Shown piece by piece: positions 23,502 to 31,232 of a stretch of 31,317 nucleotides of DNA. Numbering within the stretch: position 1 is the stretch's first letter; the number at the start of each line of letters is the position of its first letter. The translations under genes and the position numbers were made by a program. The notes beneath the pieces are model-generated. The model did not search any database. It was not told where the DNA came from and worked only from the letters and a program-made list of their open reading frames with translations. This DNA comes from JAITWN01 sp964384095 (GTDB lineage Bacteria > Pseudomonadota > Gammaproteobacteria > SZUA-140). The DNA lies in the NCBI GenBank assembly GCA_964384095.1, contig CAYLKC010000014.1, positions 1 to 31,317 of the forward strand, read 5' to 3'.

Positions 23502-24584
23502 ATGAGATCATTTCATTACGAACCGGCGATGCTTCGATGGCTGCTGGTCGCGGCGCTCATCACAGTGTGCTCGGCAGCAATCGCCGAGGAGCGCGAGTTT
23601 CACCTGACCATCGATGAAGTGACGATCCAGGTGGCCCCGGACCTCAGTTACCAGGTATTCGCATTCAACGGTCAGGTGCCGGCGCCGCTGATCCGCGTGC
23701 GCGAGGGGGACCAGGTGAAGGTCCACGTCACCAACAACACCGGCCTGCCCCACACCATTCACTGGCACGGCATCTATCAGCGCAACAACTGGCGCAACGA
23801 CGGCGTGCCCGGCGTGACCCAGAAGGACATCGAGCCCGGCGCTACCTTTACCTACGAATGGACCGCCGACAAGACCGGCAGCCTCTGGTACCACTGTCAC
23901 GTCAATGTCCACGAGCATGTCGGCATCCGCGGCATGTGGGGACCGCTGATCGTCGATCCGAAGAAGCCGGCGAAGATCGAACGTAAAGTGACGAAGGACG
24001 TCATCATCATGCTGAGCTCCTGGGACTCCGACTACGCGACCCGCTATGGTCAGGGCGGCGGGCCGCGCGACAAGCCGAACTACTTCTCTATGAACGGCCG
24101 TTCATTCCCGATGACCCAGCCGGTGCGCGTCAGCAAGGGCGATGTCGTGCGCATCCGCTTCTACGGCGCCGGCGGCGAGATCCATTCTATGCATCTCCAC
24201 GGACACGACATGCTGGTCACGCACAAGGACGGTACCGCGTTGTCGTCGCCGTATTACGTCGACACGCTGCTGATCGGCCCGGGCGAGCGCTACGACGTCA
24301 TCGTCGAGATGGACAATCCCGGCCTGTGGATGCTGCATGACCATATCGATCCGCATGTCACCAACGACGGCCAGGCACACGGCGGACCGATGTCCGTGTT
24401 CGAGTACACGGAGATCGAGGTCGATGAGTGGTACCACTGGAAGGACAAGGAATACGACCCGAACTTCTTCTATAGCGAGTCGATGAAGGCCGGCTACGGC
24501 ATGCACGATCACAAGGGCTTCGCCGGCGAACCGATCTCCACGCGGTCGCGCCGGCAGGCGCCGAGAGGAGGGCACGCACATTGA
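23502..24584 (+). CDS. Two-domain multicopper oxidase
   Basis: A 360-residue exported copper oxidase starting at ATG 23502, with GGGAGG five bases upstream. Signal ends near SAAIAEE (residue 29). Cupredoxin domain 1 has PHTIHWHG (His84, 87, 89) and WYHCHVNVHEH (His131, Cys132, His133) with Met145 in RGMWG, so it holds the type 1 copper plus part of the trinuclear centre. Domain 2 has IHSMHLHGHD (His228, 231, 233) and MLHDHIDPH (His279, 281, 285); HDH replaces HCH, so no second type 1 copper is expected. This is the two-domain (type B-like) plan, trimeric in known cases. Substrate unknown. It heads the operon with two cytochromes and the NirK-like protein. Tail is His-rich (GGHAH). Confidence 0.92.
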   Translation: MRSFHYEPAMLRWLLVAALITVCSAAIAEEREFHLTIDEVTIQVAPDLSYQVFAFNGQVPAPLIRVREGDQVKVHVTNNTGLPHTIHWHGIYQRNNWRNDGVPGVTQKDIEPGATFTYEWTADKTGSLWYHCHVNVHEHVGIRGMWGPLIVDPKKPAKIERKVTKDVIIMLSSWDSDYATRYGQGGGPRDKPNYFSMNGRSFPMTQPVRVSKGDVVRIRFYGAGGEIHSMHLHGHDMLVTHKDGTALSSPYYVDTLLIGPGERYDVIVEMDNPGLWMLHDHIDPHVTNDGQAHGGPMSVFEYTEIEVDEWYHWKDKEYDPNFFYSESMKAGYGMHDHKGFAGEPISTRSRRQAPRGGHAH

Positions 24585-25273
24585 AAACGAAACGACTCAT
24601 GATCGCGATCGCATCGGCACTGGCGCTGGTGGTTGCATCGTCCGCATTTGCCGGTGAAGCAATCGTCAAGCGGGACTGCGTCCAGTGCCATGACATCGAA
24701 GGCCCGGCGCCGGTGACGCTGGAAGCCATGTGGTCGCGCAAGGGGCCGGACCTGTTCTACGCCGGCAACAAGTATCGCGAGGAATGGCTGGCGCAATGGC
24801 TGCAGGATCCGGTACGGATCCGTCCCGCAGGCATGTTCTTCGCAAACCATGTCACGCATGACGGCGAGCGGGATGTGCTGGAGGCGGACACCCTGCCCGC
24901 TCATCCGGCGCTGGAAAGCGACGACGCGGTGAGCGTCGCGGCCTGGCTGATGACGCTGAAGGCGGGATCGGAACTGATCAAGCCGGGCGAATACCAGACC
25001 GGCACGATCGCGATCAGTATGGGCGAGATGATCTTCGATCGCTTCCGTGGCTGTATCGGCTGTCACGAGATCGAGCCCGGGTATGGCGGCTTGTCCGGAC
25101 CCGAGGTCTATACCGCGGGCGCGCGGCTCCAGCCGGACTTCATGATCAGCTATATGCGCAATCCGCAGGCCTGGGATCCGAGGAGTTTCATGCCCGCGCG
25201 CAAGCTCAATGACAACGATATGCAGAGGCTCGTGCACTACCTGCACGCGCTGAGTGAGGAGGTGGCGCAATGA
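24581..25273 (+). CDS. Periplasmic diheme cytochrome c
   Basis: A 230-residue exported cytochrome with a signal peptide (MKTKRLMIAIASALALVVAS, cut after SAFA) and two heme sites: CVQCH (33-37) and CIGCH (158-162), in two similar domains of about 110 residues. The segment YREEWLAQWLQDPVRIRP in domain 1 and LQPDFMISYMRNPQAWDP in domain 2 repeat the same pattern, and FMPARKLNDNDM supplies a probable axial Met (204); FFANH may serve the first heme. The TTG start at 24581 has GAGAGGAGGG eight bases upstream and overlaps the oxidase stop by four bases; ATG 24599 is an alternative. It likely shuttles electrons between the oxidase and the next cytochrome. Confidence 0.9.
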   Translation: MKTKRLMIAIASALALVVASSAFAGEAIVKRDCVQCHDIEGPAPVTLEAMWSRKGPDLFYAGNKYREEWLAQWLQDPVRIRPAGMFFANHVTHDGERDVLEADTLPAHPALESDDAVSVAAWLMTLKAGSELIKPGEYQTGTIAISMGEMIFDRFRGCIGCHEIEPGYGGLSGPEVYTAGARLQPDFMISYMRNPQAWDPRSFMPARKLNDNDMQRLVHYLHALSEEVAQ

Positions 25274-25638
25274 ATCGCATGATATCCGTCCTGGTATTTC
25301 TGCTGATGGCCATTGGCAGCCACGGCAGCGTGCTGGCGCAGGAATCGGGGGCGGCACTGTACAAGACCTACTGCGCGCAGTGTCACGGGATCGAGGGCGA
25401 CGGCATGGGCATCAATCTGCGTGACATGTCGGTGCAGCCGCGCGATCACACGGATACGGCCTGGATGTCCGGCCGGTCCGATGAAGAGCTGTTCAAGGCC
25501 GTCAAGGAAGGCGGTCTCGCGGTCAGCAAGTCGGTGCTGATGCCGCCGTGGGAGGGCGCGCTCAGCGATGACGAGATCCACCGGCTGGTGGAACACATGA
25601 GAGAGCTTTGCAAGTGTAGCCATGGCTCGGGTTCGTGA
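25270..25638 (+). CDS. Periplasmic monoheme cytochrome c
   Basis: A 122-residue small cytochrome: signal MNRMISVLVFLLMAIGSHGS with cleavage after VLA, heme site CAQCH (35-39) in YKTYCAQCHGIEGDGMG, and the distal LMPPWEGALSDDEI with axial Met91. This is a class I cytochrome c similar to the cytochrome subunits that donate to copper oxidases. The ATG overlaps the preceding diheme gene stop by four bases. An odd feature is the C-terminal CKCSHGSGS with two extra Cys. Together with its neighbours it suggests a soluble electron carrier. Confidence 0.9.
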   Translation: MNRMISVLVFLLMAIGSHGSVLAQESGAALYKTYCAQCHGIEGDGMGINLRDMSVQPRDHTDTAWMSGRSDEELFKAVKEGGLAVSKSVLMPPWEGALSDDEIHRLVEHMRELCKCSHGSGS

Positions 25639-25684
25639 GTCCGGAATGCGGTTTTGCATCAACGAGAGAGAAAAGGAGAGCAAG

Positions 25685-26644
25685 ATGAAGATCAGGAAAA
25701 TCAGTCATGGGGCGGGAATCGGCCTGGCCCTGGGGGCAGCGCTGACACTGGCCGGCCAGTCCGCGCTGGCGGAGGTCGTCAAGGTCGAGATGGTGGCGAT
25801 GGAGCATGACATCGTCGTCGACAACAAGGGCACGAAGTATCCGGGATGGACCTTCGGCGAGCATATGCCGGGACCGGTCGTGCGGGTGAAGGAAGGCGAT
25901 ACCGTCGAATTCACACTGGTCAATCCGGCGAGCAACAAGAACTCGCATTCGATGGACTTCCATGCGGCGGTCGTCGACGTGCTCGACGAGTTCGCGCCGG
26001 TCAAGCCGGGCGAGAGCAAGACCTTCCGCTTCAAGGCAAATCATCCGGGCGTGTTCATGTATCACTGCGGCGCGAACCCGATGCATCAGCATATCGCGCG
26101 CGGCATGTTCGGCATCATCATCGTCGACCCGAAGGAGGGTTACACGAAGGACTATCCGAAGCCGGACCGTGAGTATGTCCTGGTCCAGTCGCAGCTGTTC
26201 CCGGATGCCGAGAATCATCATGCGATGATGATGGGCGAGGGCTGGAGCAACGCGCTGATCAACGGCAAGGTCTTCCACTACGACCCGGTGCACGACCCGG
26301 ACGCCTCGCTGGCGCTGGTCTCGAAGCCTGGTGAGCGGGTGCGCATCTTCTACGTGAATGCCAACATCAACGATGCGACCGCGATGCACCCGATCGCCGG
26401 CATCTGGGATCGCGTTTACCTGAACGGCAATCCGAAGAATGTCGTTCACGGCATGGCAACCTATGGCGTTGCCGTGTCTGAGGCCGTGACGTTCGACATC
26501 GTGTCGCCGAAGGATCGTCCGACCAACAACGCCATCGTCGATCACTCGATGATTGCCGCGATGCGAGGAGCGATCACGGTGCTGATGAACACGCCGGATG
26601 CCGATCCGAAGATGGGCAAGGGCGATAACATCCTGCCGCGCTGA
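25685..26644 (+). CDS. NirK-like copper protein lacking the catalytic His
   Basis: A 319-residue exported two-cupredoxin protein; ATG 25685 has AAGGAG six bases upstream (a reading from 25622 is unsupported). Signal to QSALA (about 29). Against copper nitrite reductase the motifs line up as NSHSMDFHAA (type 1 His88, catalytic Asp91, type 2 His93), FMYHCGANPMHQH (His127, Cys128, His136) with Met141 in RGMFG, and IVDHSM (His287). The second catalytic His (His255 of the classical enzyme, in HLIGGH) aligns with Ile240 in MHPIAGIWD. So both copper sites look loaded but the usual nitrite-reducing pocket is changed. Nitrite reduction is therefore uncertain; another copper redox reaction or electron transfer is possible. 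It is the last gene of the oxidase-cytochrome operon. Confidence 0.88.
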   Translation: MKIRKISHGAGIGLALGAALTLAGQSALAEVVKVEMVAMEHDIVVDNKGTKYPGWTFGEHMPGPVVRVKEGDTVEFTLVNPASNKNSHSMDFHAAVVDVLDEFAPVKPGESKTFRFKANHPGVFMYHCGANPMHQHIARGMFGIIIVDPKEGYTKDYPKPDREYVLVQSQLFPDAENHHAMMMGEGWSNALINGKVFHYDPVHDPDASLALVSKPGERVRIFYVNANINDATAMHPIAGIWDRVYLNGNPKNVVHGMATYGVAVSEAVTFDIVSPKDRPTNNAIVDHSMIAAMRGAITVLMNTPDADPKMGKGDNILPR

Positions 26645-26679
26645 GGGATATCCTTCCAACTACCAGGACCTGCAAAAAA

Positions 26680-26790
26680 CCCCCCTTCGCTTGCGAAGGG
26701 GGGCAGGGGGGATGCGAGCGCAGCGAGTAACTCAGAATGCTCGCTGCGCTCGCATCCCCCCTTTCTTTCCCCCCTTCTGAAGAAGGGGGG
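26680..26790. repeat. Composite G/C palindromic element (complete copy)
   Basis: Three hairpins in a row. First, CCCCCCTTCGC / GCGAAGGGGGG (26680-26690, 26693-26703). Second, a perfect 22-bp stem: GGGGGGATGCGAGCG... (26706-26727) and its complement (26740-26761), with a 12-base loop. Third, CCCCCCTTC...GAAGGGGGG (26769-26790). On the minus strand it starts immediately at the TAA stop of the fructosamine-kinase gene. The reverse complement matches the 31106 copy module for module. It likely terminates the converging transcripts from both sides. No coding content. Confidence 0.85.
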
Positions 26791-27672
26791 TTAGGTTACC
26801 TCCCGCAACAACGATTTGATCATCCTCTCCGCCTGCGCCAGATAGCTCCGCCCGAACAGGTTCAGGTGGTTCAGCACGTGGTAGAGGTTGTATACGGTCT
26901 TGCGCAGCTCGTAGCCGGGATCGAGCGGCCAGGCCTCACGGTAGGCGCTGTGGAAGCGCGCGGAGAAGCCGCCGAACAGTTCGGTCATCGCGAGATCGGT
27001 CTCACGGTCGCCGTAATAGACCGCCGGGTCGAAGATCACCGGCGTATTGTCACGCAGGAAGGCGTGATTGCCGGACCACAGATCGCCGTGCAGCAATGAC
27101 GCCGGCGGTCGCGCCGGCAGCAGGGCGGGCAGTGTATCGAGCAGGCGCTCGCCATCGTCGCGCAACCCGTCCCAGCCGTTCGCGGCCGCGAGCTCGAGCT
27201 GGAAACCGAGCCGGTGCGTACCCCAGAAGCGGAGCCAGTCGCTGTCCTGCCGGTTGTGCTGCGGGGTCGAGCCGATCGTGTTGTCGGTATGCCAGCCGTA
27301 CACCGCCTGCGTGATGCGATGCATCGCGGCGAGCCCGCGGCCGAGCGACTCGTCCGCGGCCGGGCCGCCACTGCCGGCGAGATCGAGGAATTCCAGCACC
27401 AGATAGGCCTGGCCGCCGGCGGCGCCGTAACAGACCGGCGCCGGCACCCGCAAGGTGGCGCTCCCGGCCAGCGCCTCGAGGCCGGCGAACTCGGCGGCGA
27501 ACATGTCGACGCGCGCCGCATCGTTCAGCTTGACGAACCAGCGCTGGCCGTCGCCCTCGAGCACGGTCGCCTGGTTGATGCAGCCGCCGCCGAGCGCTCG
27601 GCGGCCGGTGATGCGGAACGGCGAACGGCGCGCGGCCGAAATCGCGTCTTCTATGGCTTGCCAGACCGTCAT
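26791..27672 (-). CDS. Fructosamine kinase family protein
   Basis: A 293-residue cytoplasmic kinase-fold protein. Family marks: ALGGGCINQATVLEGDG (ATP loop), WFVKLN (Lys), YLVLEFLDL, LLHGDLWSGNHAFL (catalytic loop with Asp) and VIFDPAVYYGDRETDLAMTE followed by LFGGFSARF. Fructosamine kinases phosphorylate sugar adducts on lysines so that they fall off, repairing glycated proteins; bacterial members act on low-molecular-weight or protein ribulosamines. Length is normal (about 290). ATG 27672 is fixed by the conserved start MTVWQAIEDAI. It is a single-gene unit, divergent from the MetH activation-domain gene; its TAA stop touches the palindromic element. Confidence 0.92.
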   Translation of the reverse strand: MTVWQAIEDAISAARRSPFRITGRRALGGGCINQATVLEGDGQRWFVKLNDAARVDMFAAEFAGLEALAGSATLRVPAPVCYGAAGGQAYLVLEFLDLAGSGGPAADESLGRGLAAMHRITQAVYGWHTDNTIGSTPQHNRQDSDWLRFWGTHRLGFQLELAAANGWDGLRDDGERLLDTLPALLPARPPASLLHGDLWSGNHAFLRDNTPVIFDPAVYYGDRETDLAMTELFGGFSARFHSAYREAWPLDPGYELRKTVYNLYHVLNHLNLFGRSYLAQAERMIKSLLREVT

Positions 27673-27732
27673 TACGTCTTCCGTCGGATATTTCGATTCA
27701 ATTCACGCTGGCGGACACGTTATCATGTAGCG

Positions 27733-28608
27733 ATGAATCGTTCACGAGACGTTATACCGGAAATGGAGCAGGGCGAGGACGACAAGGGCGGTGCGATCCG
27801 GCACGACAACCCGGTGCCGGAGTCGCCGTTCCTCGGCAATAAGTGCATCGACCGCATCCCGCTGCGCGCCGTCGTGCCCTATATCAACCGCCGCACGCTG
27901 TATCGCTTCCAGTGGGGCTTCAAGGCCCAGGGCCGCTCCGAGGCCGAATACCAGGCCTGGGCGCGCACCGAGGTCGATCCGATCCTCAATCGCCTCGTTG
28001 TGCGCAGCGAGCAGGAAGACATCAGCCGGCCGCAGGCGGTCTACGGCTATTTCCCCTGTCAATCTGCGGGAGACGACCTGATCGTCTATGCCGATCCGGA
28101 GGGCCGTGAAGAACGCTGCCGCTTTACCTTCCCGCGCCAGAACAAGGCGCGCCGGATCTGCATCGCCGATTTCTTCCGTCCGGTCGATTCCGGCGAGATC
28201 GACGTCGTCGCCTTCCAGCTCGTCACCGTCGGTCAGCACGCGTCGGATTTCGCGCGCGAGCTGTTCACGGCCGATCAATACCAGGAATACCTGTACTGGC
28301 ATGGTTTCAACGTCGAGACGACCGAAGGCCTCGCCGAGTTCATCCACAAGCGCATCCGCGCCGAACTCGGTTTCAGCCGCGAGGACGCGCGCTCGATGCC
28401 CGATATGCTGAAGCAGGGCTATCGCGGTTCACGCTATTCCTTCGGTTATCCGGCCTGCCCCAATCTCGCCGACCAGGACAAGATCCTCGACCTGCTCGGT
28501 GCCGATCGCATCGGCGTCGTCCTTGGCGACGAGGACCAGTTGTGGCCCGAAGAGACCACCAGTGCGATCGTCGTGCATCACCCGCAGGCCAAGTACTTCA
28601 GCGTCTGA
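27733..28608 (+). CDS. Stand-alone MetH activation-domain protein
   Basis: A 291-residue protein that is only the C-terminal module of cobalamin-dependent methionine synthase, which binds S-adenosylmethionine and helps remethylate inactive cob(II)alamin. Visible: PESPFLGNKC and VVPYINRRTLYRFQWGF, VYGYFPCQSAGDDLIVY, FTFPRQNKARRICIADFFRP, VAFQLVTVGQHASDFARELF, YLYWHGFNVETTEGLAEF, the SAM-binding YRGSRYSFGYPACPNL and a final SAIVVHHPQAKYFSV. The homocysteine, folate and B12 domains are absent, and the upstream bases are antisense to the kinase gene, so this is not a trimmed part of a full-length metH here. ATG 27733 is the likely start, ATG 27763 possible. It probably partners with a core MetH encoded elsewhere. 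Confidence 0.88.
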   Translation: MNRSRDVIPEMEQGEDDKGGAIRHDNPVPESPFLGNKCIDRIPLRAVVPYINRRTLYRFQWGFKAQGRSEAEYQAWARTEVDPILNRLVVRSEQEDISRPQAVYGYFPCQSAGDDLIVYADPEGREERCRFTFPRQNKARRICIADFFRPVDSGEIDVVAFQLVTVGQHASDFARELFTADQYQEYLYWHGFNVETTEGLAEFIHKRIRAELGFSREDARSMPDMLKQGYRGSRYSFGYPACPNLADQDKILDLLGADRIGVVLGDEDQLWPEETTSAIVVHHPQAKYFSV

Positions 28609-29144
28609 TGCTGGTCGTCCTCAAAAGCTTCCTTGCATTGTGTCTGCTGCGGCTCAGGCCGCAGGACCTGCCGGCGGTACCGGTGCTCGCGGGCTTCGCG
28701 GCGCTCTGCTATGTCGCCGCCGGTCTGGTGATGGCGTTACAGCACATGACGCCCGCAGCCGCCGCCGGCCTCGTGCTGCTCGATACCGCGCTGTTCGGAT
28801 TCCTGATCTGGCTGTTGCTGTGGGTGCGGCTGATGATGAACCGCTATCTTCAGACCTTCACCGCGATGCTCGGCGCCAGCGCGGTCCTCGAGATGGCGGC
28901 CCTGCCGCTGGTGATCTGGCAACAGCAACTGGTCGTCGGCGACGAGCTGTCGGCGATGGCGGTGATCGTTTCGCTGCTGCTGTGGGCCTGGCTGTTCTGG
29001 AGCCTGCTGGTGCTCGGCCATATCCTGCGCCATGCAATCGATACGATCCTGCCGATCGGCGTGATGCTGGCGCTGCTCTATATGTTCATCACCTTCAGCG
29101 TCACGCGCAGCGTGTTCTTCTCGGCCTCGGGCGCGACGGCCTGA
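28608..29144 (+). CDS. Polytopic membrane protein of unknown function
   Basis: A 178-residue integral membrane protein starting at ATG 28608, whose A is also the last base of the previous stop (TGATG), so translation is coupled. About five hydrophobic helices are visible: near VPVLAGFAALCYVAAGLVMA, AAGLVLLDTALFGFLIWLLLW, AMLGASAVLEMAALPLVIW, AVIVSLLLWAWLFWSLLVLG and ILPIGVMLALLYMFITFSV. Short charged loops lie between (LRLRPQDLP, WVRLMMNRYLQT). No enzyme motif is seen; I recognise no specific family, though such proteins often precede mpl in gammaproteobacteria. It ends one base before the mpl start. Confidence 0.8.
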   Translation: MLVVLKSFLALCLLRLRPQDLPAVPVLAGFAALCYVAAGLVMALQHMTPAAAAGLVLLDTALFGFLIWLLLWVRLMMNRYLQTFTAMLGASAVLEMAALPLVIWQQQLVVGDELSAMAVIVSLLLWAWLFWSLLVLGHILRHAIDTILPIGVMLALLYMFITFSVTRSVFFSASGATA

Positions 29145-29145
29145 C

Positions 29146-30501
29146 ATGCGCGTCCATGTCCTCGGCGTCTGCGGCACCTTCATGGGCGGCCTCGCGCTGA
29201 TCGCGCGCGAATCCGGTTTCGAGGTCAGCGGCGCCGACCAGGGCGCGTATCCGCCGATGAGCACGCTGCTCGCGGACAGCGGCATCCCGCTGGTCGAGGG
29301 CTATGATCCAGCGCAGCTCGATCCGGCCCCGGACCTGCTGGTCATCGGCAATGCGATGTCGCGCGGCAACCCGGTCGTCGAGCGTGCGCTTGCGGACGGT
29401 ATTCCCTATACCTCGGGACCCGAGTTCCTCGCGCGTCATGTCCTGCCGGGGCGCTGGGTGCTGGCGGTGTCCGGCACCCATGGCAAGACCACGACCTCAT
29501 CGATGCTGGCGTGGATCCTCGAATACGCCGGTCTCGCACCCGGTTTCCTGATCGGCGGCGCGCCGCACGACTTCCCGGCGCCGGCCCGGCTCGGCGCGAC
29601 GCCGTTCTTCGTCGTCGAGGCCGACGAATACGACTCGGCATTTTTCGACAAGCGTTCGAAGTTCGTGCATTACCGTCCGCGCACGCTGGTCATCAACAAC
29701 CTCGAATACGACCACGCCGACATCTTCCCGGACCTCGCCGCGATCCAGCGCCAGTTCCATCACCTCGTGCGCACCGTGCCGGGCAATGGCCTGATCATCG
29801 CGCCGCGTGGCGTCGAAGCGATCGACGCCACGCTGGCGATGGGGTGCTGGACAGCGGTCGAACGTTTCGGCGACGACGGATCGGGCTGGTCGGCGCGGCC
29901 GCTCGCGGATGGCCGCGGCTTCACCGTGATCCAGGACGGCAGGACGATCGGCGAGGTGGGCTGGCAACTGAGCGGCCGCCACAACATCGACAACGGCCTC
30001 GCCGCGCTGCTCGCCGCGCGTCATGCCGGCGTCCCGCCCGCGACCGCAATCGCGGCGCTGGCGGAATTCGGCGGCGTGCGCCGCCGGCTCGAGCTGCGCG
30101 GCACGGTGCGCGGCATTGCCGTCTACGACGACTTCGCCCATCACCCGACCGCGATCGCGACGACGATCGACGGCCTGCGCCGCGCCGTCGGCGACGCGCG
30201 GCTTGTCGCGGTGCTGGAGATGCGCTCCAATACGATGAAGATGGGCGTGCACCGCGACCGCATCGCGCCGTCCCTGGCCGGCGCCGATGAGGTGTTGTTA
30301 TATCGCCCGAGCGGACTCGGATGGCCGATCGAGGAGGTCGCCGGTACGCTCGGCCCTCGCTGCCGGGTGTTCGATTCGGTGCAGGCAATCGTCACGCATG
30401 TCGCTGAGACCGCGGCGGACGGGGATCACGTCCTCGTCATGAGCAACGGCGGTTTCGAAAACATCCATCAACGTCTGATCGAGGCGCTCGAACATGACTG
30501 A
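29146..30501 (+). CDS. mpl: UDP-MurNAc:L-Ala-gamma-D-Glu-meso-DAP ligase (murein recycling)
   Basis: Mpl ligates recovered tripeptide to UDP-N-acetylmuramate with ATP, recycling cell-wall peptide in the cytoplasm. The 451-residue protein starts MRVHVLGVCGTFMGGLALIA, has SGADQGAYPPMSTLL, VIGNAMSRGNPVVE, the Mur-ligase P-loop VSGTHGKTTTSSM (109-120), VVEADEYDSAFFDKRSKFVH, NNLEYDHADIF, GRHNIDNGLAAL and VYDDFAHHPTAI, all matching the Mpl group rather than MurC. Length is normal (about 450). ATG 29146 follows the membrane protein closely. The stop overlaps ubiX by eight bases. Confidence 0.95.
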   Translation: MRVHVLGVCGTFMGGLALIARESGFEVSGADQGAYPPMSTLLADSGIPLVEGYDPAQLDPAPDLLVIGNAMSRGNPVVERALADGIPYTSGPEFLARHVLPGRWVLAVSGTHGKTTTSSMLAWILEYAGLAPGFLIGGAPHDFPAPARLGATPFFVVEADEYDSAFFDKRSKFVHYRPRTLVINNLEYDHADIFPDLAAIQRQFHHLVRTVPGNGLIIAPRGVEAIDATLAMGCWTAVERFGDDGSGWSARPLADGRGFTVIQDGRTIGEVGWQLSGRHNIDNGLAALLAARHAGVPPATAIAALAEFGGVRRRLELRGTVRGIAVYDDFAHHPTAIATTIDGLRRAVGDARLVAVLEMRSNTMKMGVHRDRIAPSLAGADEVLLYRPSGLGWPIEEVAGTLGPRCRVFDSVQAIVTHVAETAADGDHVLVMSNGGFENIHQRLIEALEHD

Positions 30502-31105
30502 CCGCAACGATGCGATCGCGCTGGCGATGACCGGGGCCTCCGGCATCCCCTACGGCCTGCGCCTGATGGAATGCCTGGTCCATGCCGGCGAACGCGTGCA
30601 GTTGATGGTGTCGCAGCCGGCGCAGGTGGTCATGGCGATGGAGACCGACCTCAAGGTGCCGCCGGCGCCGCGCGACATGGCGCAGTTCTTCTCCGAACTC
30701 TACGGCGCGACCGACGGCCAGATCGAGGCCTTCGGCAAGGACCAGTGGACCGCGCCGGTCGCCAGTGGCTCGGGCGCACCGCGCGCGATGGTCGTATGCC
30801 CGTGCACCAGCGGCACGCTCGCCGCGATCGCCACCGGGACCAGCGACAATCTGCTCGAACGCGCCGCCGACGTCGTGCTGAAGGAGCAGCGCAAGCTGAT
30901 CCTGGTGCCACGCGAGATGCCGTTGTCGGCGATCCACCTCGAACACATGCTCAAGCTCGCCCGCCTCGGTGTCGTCATCATGCCGCCGAGCCCCGGCTTC
31001 TATCACCTGCCGCGCGCGATCGGCGACCTCGTCGACTTCGTCGTCGCCCGCATCCTCGACCACCTCGACGTCCCCCACACGCTGCTGCCAAGGTGGGGTA
31101 TCTAA
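30494..31105 (+). CDS. ubiX: Flavin prenyltransferase UbiX
   Basis: UbiX attaches a dimethylallyl group to FMN, making the prenyl-FMN cofactor of UbiD, which decarboxylates 4-hydroxy-3-polyprenylbenzoate in ubiquinone synthesis. The 203-residue protein has the FMN-binding start AIALAMTGASGIPYGLRL, then VCPCTSGTLAAIATGTSDNL (the family Ser/Thr-rich loop), RAADVVLKEQRKLILVPREM and GVVIMPPSPGFYHLP. Length fits (about 190-210). The ATG lies inside the end of mpl (8-base overlap), so translation is coupled. The TAA stop (31103-31105) is followed directly by a palindromic element that may be its terminator. Confidence 0.95.
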   Translation: MTDRNDAIALAMTGASGIPYGLRLMECLVHAGERVQLMVSQPAQVVMAMETDLKVPPAPRDMAQFFSELYGATDGQIEAFGKDQWTAPVASGSGAPRAMVVCPCTSGTLAAIATGTSDNLLERAADVVLKEQRKLILVPREMPLSAIHLEHMLKLARLGVVIMPPSPGFYHLPRAIGDLVDFVVARILDHLDVPHTLLPRWGI

Positions 31106-31232
31106 CCCCCCTTCTTCAGAAGGGGGGAAGGAAAGGGGGGATGCTCGCGCAGCGAGCGTTCTGATTTACTCGCTCTGATTTACTCGCTGCGCTCGCATCC
31201 CCCCTGGCCCCCCTTCGCGAGCGAAGGGGGGG
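31106..31232. repeat. Composite G/C palindromic element, second complete copy
   Basis: Begins directly after the ubiX TAA stop: hairpin CCCCCCTTC...GAAGGGGGG (31106-31127), linker AAGGAAA, then GGGGGG plus ATGCTCGCGCAGCGAG (31135-31156) pairing imperfectly with 31183-31204, then CCCCCCTTCGC...GCGAAGGGGGG from 31208. Module order and linkers equal the reverse complement of the 26680-26790 copy. The central loop is longer and itself contains a short duplication (TGATTTACTCGCT, then again TGATTTACTCGCT). Confidence 0.85.

Noticed and set aside
25622..25684. Upstream in-frame start for the NirK-like gene
   Set aside because: It overlaps the preceding cytochrome gene and would bury the signal peptide; ATG 25685 has a good ribosome site.
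20374..26644. Calling the region a denitrification (nirK) operon
   Set aside because: No nitric-oxide or nitrous-oxide reductase genes are present and the catalytic His of NirK seems absent, so the function is left open.
26598..26780. Short open frame reading through the palindromic element (and a similar one at 31116-31304)
   Set aside because: Both encode the same Pro/Arg/Phe-rich string only because they cross copies of the G/C element; no ribosome site or codon pattern of a gene.
27214..27732. Upstream extension of the MetH activation-domain gene
   Set aside because: The frame is open but antisense to the fructosamine-kinase gene; the sequence before 27733 does not resemble other MetH domains.
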